Assembly (NCBI RefSeq): GCF_002514735.1
Contig: NZ_KZ300476.1
Coordinates: 310,001 to 374,000 of the forward strand
From: Sediminicola luteus
Lineage (GTDB): Bacteria > Bacteroidota > Bacteroidia > Flavobacteriales > Flavobacteriaceae
Length of the DNA: 64,000 bases
Direction: 5' to 3'
In this document: in pieces, positions 60,421 to 64,000 of the stretch
Position numbering within the stretch: the stretch's first letter is position 1
How the letters are laid out: each line of letters opens with the position of its first letter
Position numbers and translations under genes: made by a program
The notes under the pieces: model-generated
Told to the model about the DNA's origin: nothing
Databases searched by the model: none
The model's input: only the letters and a program-made list of their open reading frames with translations

Positions 60421-62619
60421 CTAATTCGCCACCTCAGAGATAAACTTTAGGCGATACAAACGCAGTTCCTCGTCTTCGTAATCACCATCGAATTCTTCCA
60501 TGGCCGCATCGATTCCGTCGGACTCGGCCTCTAAAAAGTAATCATGAATTTCTTCTTGTTGGTCTTCGTCCAAAATATCGTCAATCCAATAATCGATATT
60601 GAGTTTGGTACCACTATATACGATATGCTCCATTTCTTTAATCAGATCGGGCAGTTCAAGTCCTTTGGCACCGGCAATATCGTCTAATGGTAATTTACGG
60701 TCCACATTCTGGATAATGTATAACTTAAGCCCCGAGTTGGCCCCAGTACTTTTTACCACCATATCCTGGGGTCGCACCACATCGTTTTCCTCGACATAAT
60801 TGGCAATCAGCGTTACAAAGGGTTTTCCGTATTTTTTGGCCTTGCCCTCGCCTACACCGTGTATATTCACCAATTCTTGAAGATCTACCGGGTACTTATT
60901 GGCCATATCTTCTAACGAAGGATCTTGAAACACCACAAAGGGGGGCACCCCCAATTTCTTCGCTTGGGACTTACGCAGTTCCTTAAGCATTTTCAATAGC
61001 TTATCATCGGCTGCAGCTCCCCCAGATTTTTGTACGGTAATAGCTCCTTCGCTTCCGGCATCGTAGACATGATCTTTAGTCATCATAAACGACTCGGGCG
61101 CATCGATATACGCCCTGCCGGCATCAGTCAACTTCAAAATACCATACTGCTCAATTTCTTTTTTAAGCAGTCCGGCGACCAGCATCTGACGGATTAAGGC
61201 CATCCAATAGTTCTTATCCTTATCGGAACCAATACCAAAAATATCTTTTTCTTGCGTTTTGTGCGAAGCGATCAAGGCGTTGGAGCCCCCGGTTATGGCC
61301 AAGACGATTTCTTTCGATTTAAATTTCTCACTCGTATCCCGAACCGTCCGCAGTAATTTTACCACCTGTTCTTGGGCTTCTTCCTTTTCCTTCGGATTAC
61401 GGGTATTATCATCCATATCGGCACCATCGCCGTTTACGGCATCGAATTCTTCCCCAAAGTAATGCAGAATGAATTTGCGTCGCGACATGGAAGTCTCGGC
61501 ATAGGCCACCATTTCTTGCAACAGGGCATTTCCGATCTCTTGTTCAGCCACGGGTTTACCCGACATGAATTTTTCAAGCTTTTCAATATCCTTATAGGCG
61601 TAATAGGCCAAACAATGGCCCTCGCCCCCATCCCTACCGGCCCTACCGGTCTCTTGGTAATAACTCTCTATACTTTTCGGAATATCGTGATGGATCACAA
61701 AGCGTACATCGGGCTTGTCGATTCCCATACCAAAGGCAATGGTAGCCACTACCACATCTACATCTTCCATTAAGAACATGTCTTGGTATTTAGCACGGGT
61801 CTTGGCATCAAAACCGGCATGGTAGGGTACGGCACTGATGCCGTTTACCTGTAATACCTCGGCCAATTCCTCTACTTTTTTCCGACTTAAGCAATACACA
61901 ATCCCCGATTTACCCGTATTCTGTTTTATGAAACGGATAATATCGGCATCGATATGGGCCGTTTTTGGCCGTACCTCGTAGAAAAGATTAGGCCTGTTAA
62001 AAGAGGCCTTGAACACCTTGGCATTGGTAATACCCAGGTTCTTTATAATATCTTCCTGAACTTTTGGGGTAGCCGTAGCCGTAAGACCTATAATAGGTAT
62101 GCCCTCCCCTAAACGAGCGATAATATTGCGAAGATTTCGGTATTCGGGCCTAAAATCGTGCCCCCATTCCGAGATACAATGGGCTTCATCTACCGCTACG
62201 AATGAAATCGTAACGGATTGCAGAAACTCCAAATACTCATCTTTGGTCAAAGATTCCGGTGCCACATAAAGTAATTTGGTCTCCCCGGATATAATATCCT
62301 CCTTTACTTTTTTGATCTCGTTCTTGGTCAAAGAGGAATTCAAAACGTGGGCGATACCATTTTTCGCCGATATGCCCCGAATGGCATCTACCTGGTTCTT
62401 CATTAGGGCAATCAGAGGTGATACCACAATCGCCGTTCCTTCTAACATTAAAGCGGGCAATTGGTAACATAACGATTTACCCCCGCCCGTAGGCATGATT
62501 ACAAAACTGTTCTTGCCTTCTAGTACATTATTGATCACACCTTCTTGAAGTCCTTTGAATTTAGAAAACCCAAAGTGTTTCTTCAATTCCGCCTGCAGAT
62601 CTTTTCCGTTCCCAGCCAT
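60421..62619 (-). CDS. recQ: ATP-dependent DNA helicase RecQ
   Basis: The 732-residue protein has the superfamily-2 helicase core: Walker A GGGKS at 45-49, DEAH at 144-147, and the motif QETGRAGRDGGEG near 330. The RQC and HRDC domains follow (HRDC near 530-620), then an acidic tail. RecQ unwinds forked and Holliday-like DNA in repair. The zinc-binding Cys4 normally seen after RRK-LLxYFGE is absent: the region reads RRKFILHYFGEEFDAVNGDGADMDDN. It diverges from kdsD. Confidence 0.94.
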   Translation of the reverse strand: MAGNGKDLQAELKKHFGFSKFKGLQEGVINNVLEGKNSFVIMPTGGGKSLCYQLPALMLEGTAIVVSPLIALMKNQVDAIRGISAKNGIAHVLNSSLTKNEIKKVKEDIISGETKLLYVAPESLTKDEYLEFLQSVTISFVAVDEAHCISEWGHDFRPEYRNLRNIIARLGEGIPIIGLTATATPKVQEDIIKNLGITNAKVFKASFNRPNLFYEVRPKTAHIDADIIRFIKQNTGKSGIVYCLSRKKVEELAEVLQVNGISAVPYHAGFDAKTRAKYQDMFLMEDVDVVVATIAFGMGIDKPDVRFVIHHDIPKSIESYYQETGRAGRDGGEGHCLAYYAYKDIEKLEKFMSGKPVAEQEIGNALLQEMVAYAETSMSRRKFILHYFGEEFDAVNGDGADMDDNTRNPKEKEEAQEQVVKLLRTVRDTSEKFKSKEIVLAITGGSNALIASHKTQEKDIFGIGSDKDKNYWMALIRQMLVAGLLKKEIEQYGILKLTDAGRAYIDAPESFMMTKDHVYDAGSEGAITVQKSGGAAADDKLLKMLKELRKSQAKKLGVPPFVVFQDPSLEDMANKYPVDLQELVNIHGVGEGKAKKYGKPFVTLIANYVEENDVVRPQDMVVKSTGANSGLKLYIIQNVDRKLPLDDIAGAKGLELPDLIKEMEHIVYSGTKLNIDYWIDDILDEDQQEEIHDYFLEAESDGIDAAMEEFDGDYEDEELRLYRLKFISEVAN

Positions 62620-62742
62620 ATTTTATCAATTTTACCAGCCTCCAACAGCCTTTTGATAAGACCGGCAAATGTCAACATTAATGTGTAATATATAAACAAA
62701 ATTATTTCCACGGACCAAAAAACCCGATAAAATAAGTTTACC

Positions 62743-62750
62743 TACTTTTG
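62743..62750 (+). promoter_or_regulatory. Bacteroidota -7 box before kdsD
   Basis: TACTTTTG is a perfect TAnnTTTG, 52 bases before the TTG at 62803. Confidence 0.5.
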
Positions 62751-62802
62751 TATTCTTAAAGATAGTACTTTTTCAGGTTTAATTCCGTAACCCATTTCAA
62801 CA

Positions 62803-63768
62803 TTGGACCAAATCGATTCGATACTTGCCAGTGCCAAAAGAACCATTGGTATGGAACGCGATGCCATCTCGCATTTAGAGGAACTTCTCGATGGCGATTT
62901 CGTAAAAACGGTTGATCTTATTTACCAAAACAAGGGCAGGGTAGTTATCTCTGGCATAGGCAAAAGTGCCATTATTGCTTCAAAGATAGTAGCCACTATG
63001 AACTCTACCGGAACCCCTGCGATTTTTATGCATGCCGCCGATGCGATCCATGGCGATTTAGGGAGTATCCAAAAAGACGACGTGGTCATCTTAATATCAA
63101 AAAGCGGAAACACCCCGGAAATAAAAGCCTTGGTTCCTTTGATCAAAAAAGGCGGTTACCCACTGGTGGGTATGACGGGTAACCCGGAATCGTTTTTAGG
63201 GACGCAAGCCGACCTTTGCTTAAACACCTTTGTAGAAAAAGAAGCTTGTCCGAATAATTTGGCCCCAACCACAAGTACCACGGCTCAACTGGTTATGGGC
63301 GATGCCCTAGCCATTTGCCTCTTGGAACTCAAGGAATTTGGCTCAGAGGATTTTGCGAAATACCACCCCGGTGGGGCTTTGGGTAAAAAATTATACCTAA
63401 CCGTTGGCGACATTGCCCGTAACAACCAGGTACCCCGAGTGGCTCCCGATACCGATATTAGGGAGGTTATCGTAGAAATCTCGGAACGTATGTTGGGCGC
63501 CACGGCCGTTTTAGACCAGAATGAGGTCGTAGGTATAATTACCGATGGTGATATTCGTAGAATGTTGAAAAAACATACTGAAATTGGCAGTCTAACCGCC
63601 CAAGATATTATGACAACCCAACCCAAGACCATGGATGTGGGCACCCTGGCCGTAAAAGCCCTTGAAACTATGCAAGACAATGGTATTTCGCAACTTTTGG
63701 CGGTAGACGGTACCGACTATGTGGGCGTAGTACATATTCATAACCTTATAAACGAAGGAATTCTCTAA
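62803..63768 (+). CDS. kdsD: arabinose-5-phosphate isomerase (KpsF/GutQ type)
   Basis: The 321-residue enzyme interconverts ribulose- and arabinose-5-phosphate, feeding KDO for lipopolysaccharide. A SIS domain has VVISGIGKSAIIASK near residue 46, SKSGNTPEI near 98 and AKYHPGGALGKKL; two CBS domains follow (about 205-320). It begins at a TTG at 62803, since the frame has a stop just upstream and the next ATG is at 62851. Its stop overlaps the tatC ATG by one base. Confidence 0.93.
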   Translation: MDQIDSILASAKRTIGMERDAISHLEELLDGDFVKTVDLIYQNKGRVVISGIGKSAIIASKIVATMNSTGTPAIFMHAADAIHGDLGSIQKDDVVILISKSGNTPEIKALVPLIKKGGYPLVGMTGNPESFLGTQADLCLNTFVEKEACPNNLAPTTSTTAQLVMGDALAICLLELKEFGSEDFAKYHPGGALGKKLYLTVGDIARNNQVPRVAPDTDIREVIVEISERMLGATAVLDQNEVVGIITDGDIRRMLKKHTEIGSLTAQDIMTTQPKTMDVGTLAVKALETMQDNGISQLLAVDGTDYVGVVHIHNLINEGIL

Positions 63769-64000
63769 TGGCAGAAAACCAGCAACCAGGCGAAATGTCC
63801 TTTTTGGACCATTTGGAGGAATTAAGATGGCATTTGATCCGATCTACCGCAGCTGTAGTGATTGTAGGTACTGTTGCCTTTTTGGCCAAAGACTTTATTT
63901 TCGGTATCATTCTAGGCCCAAAAGACCCTAAATTTATCACCTACCAAGTATTGTGCGATGTGTCGCAATTTTTTGGCATGGGCGATGCTTTTTGTGGCAA
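63768..64000 (+). CDS. tatC: Sec-independent translocase TatC, N-terminal part (cut by window edge)
   Basis: The first 77 residues (MAENQQPGEMSFLDHLEELR) show the TatC start: an amphipathic cytoplasmic segment with SFLDHLEELRWHLIRS and the first membrane helix (TAAVVIVGTVAFLAKDFIF), before the window ends. TatC binds twin-arginine signal peptides, such as that of the Gfo/Idh/MocA protein in this window. It overlaps the kdsD stop. Confidence 0.95.
   Translation, partial: MAENQQPGEMSFLDHLEELRWHLIRSTAAVVIVGTVAFLAKDFIFGIILGPKDPKFITYQVLCDVSQFFGMGDAFCG

Noticed and set aside
1-64000. tRNA, rRNA, CRISPR, prophage and insertion sequences
   Set aside because: No T-arm consensus, repeat-spacer array, phage or transposase gene was visible in any intergenic or coding stretch.

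Overview
The window reads as chromosome of a marine-type member of the Flavobacteriaceae (Bacteroidota). The grounds are gldI and many secreted lipoproteins of flavobacterial style, Bacteroidota-type -7 boxes (TAnnTTTG) in front of several genes, no recognisable Shine-Dalgarno sequences, a DUF368 pair, DUF349, DUF3810, HYC_CC_PP and CCC-motif proteins, and housekeeping blocks in an order I associate with this family (ribH-TPR/recF, relA/spoT-fur-purA, recQ/kdsD-tatC). A Zobellia/Maribacter-like genus is a guess. I saw no rRNA, tRNA, CRISPR array, insertion sequence or prophage.

Layout. 1-5.5 kb: the 5' part of mutL (cut by the window edge), a small membrane protein, ribH and a TPR protein on the minus strand, then recF, two lipoproteins and a DUF721 protein on the plus strand, then ndk. 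5.6-9.0 kb: a minus-strand metal-handling group (HYC_CC_PP protein, TonB-dependent receptor, secreted HMA protein). 9.2-11.0 kb: an AT-rich accessory patch with a RelE/ParE toxin-antitoxin pair, a secreted orphan and a lipoprotein gene broken by a stop codon. 11.2-18.0 kb: PhoD-like phosphatase, DHH phosphoesterase, gldI and a cyclophilin-FKBP fusion, PepD, DUF3810. 18.1-19.7 kb: a second accessory patch with an antitoxin, a frameshifted YafQ toxin, the HNH-nuclease tail of a polymorphic toxin overlapping an apparent immunity gene, and another orphan. 20-25.8 kb: two amidohydrolase genes and two secreted proteins.

25.8-41.7 kb is a dense plus-strand housekeeping run: rRNA/tRNA methyltransferase, M48 protease, relA/spoT, Fur-family regulator, purA, OstA-like protein, aminotransferase, TPR protein, two DUF368 transporters, aroE and a DUF349 protein. 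41.8-50.3 kb: membrane AraC regulator, beta-lactamase-fold hydrolase, P1 peptidase, Gfo/Idh/MocA oxidoreductase and a GH92 mannosidase-family lipoprotein. 50.4-58.5 kb: rny, a 6S RNA, zapA and a ZapB-like coiled coil (minus), an M23 peptidase, cysteine desulfurase and an Smr protein. 58.6-60.4 kb: five small Cys-rich membrane proteins (DUF2752, CCC, CD225, DUF2752, CD225). 60.4-64 kb: recQ diverging from kdsD-tatC, with tatC cut by the window edge.

The least expected content is the degraded competition/addiction cassette at 18.1-19.7 kb, a three-copy dispersed intergenic repeat (about 6.1, 42.9 and 45.95 kb), the 6S RNA between rny and zapA, the DUF2752/CD225 cluster, and amidohydrolase modules of which only one of three keeps its metal-binding HxH motif.
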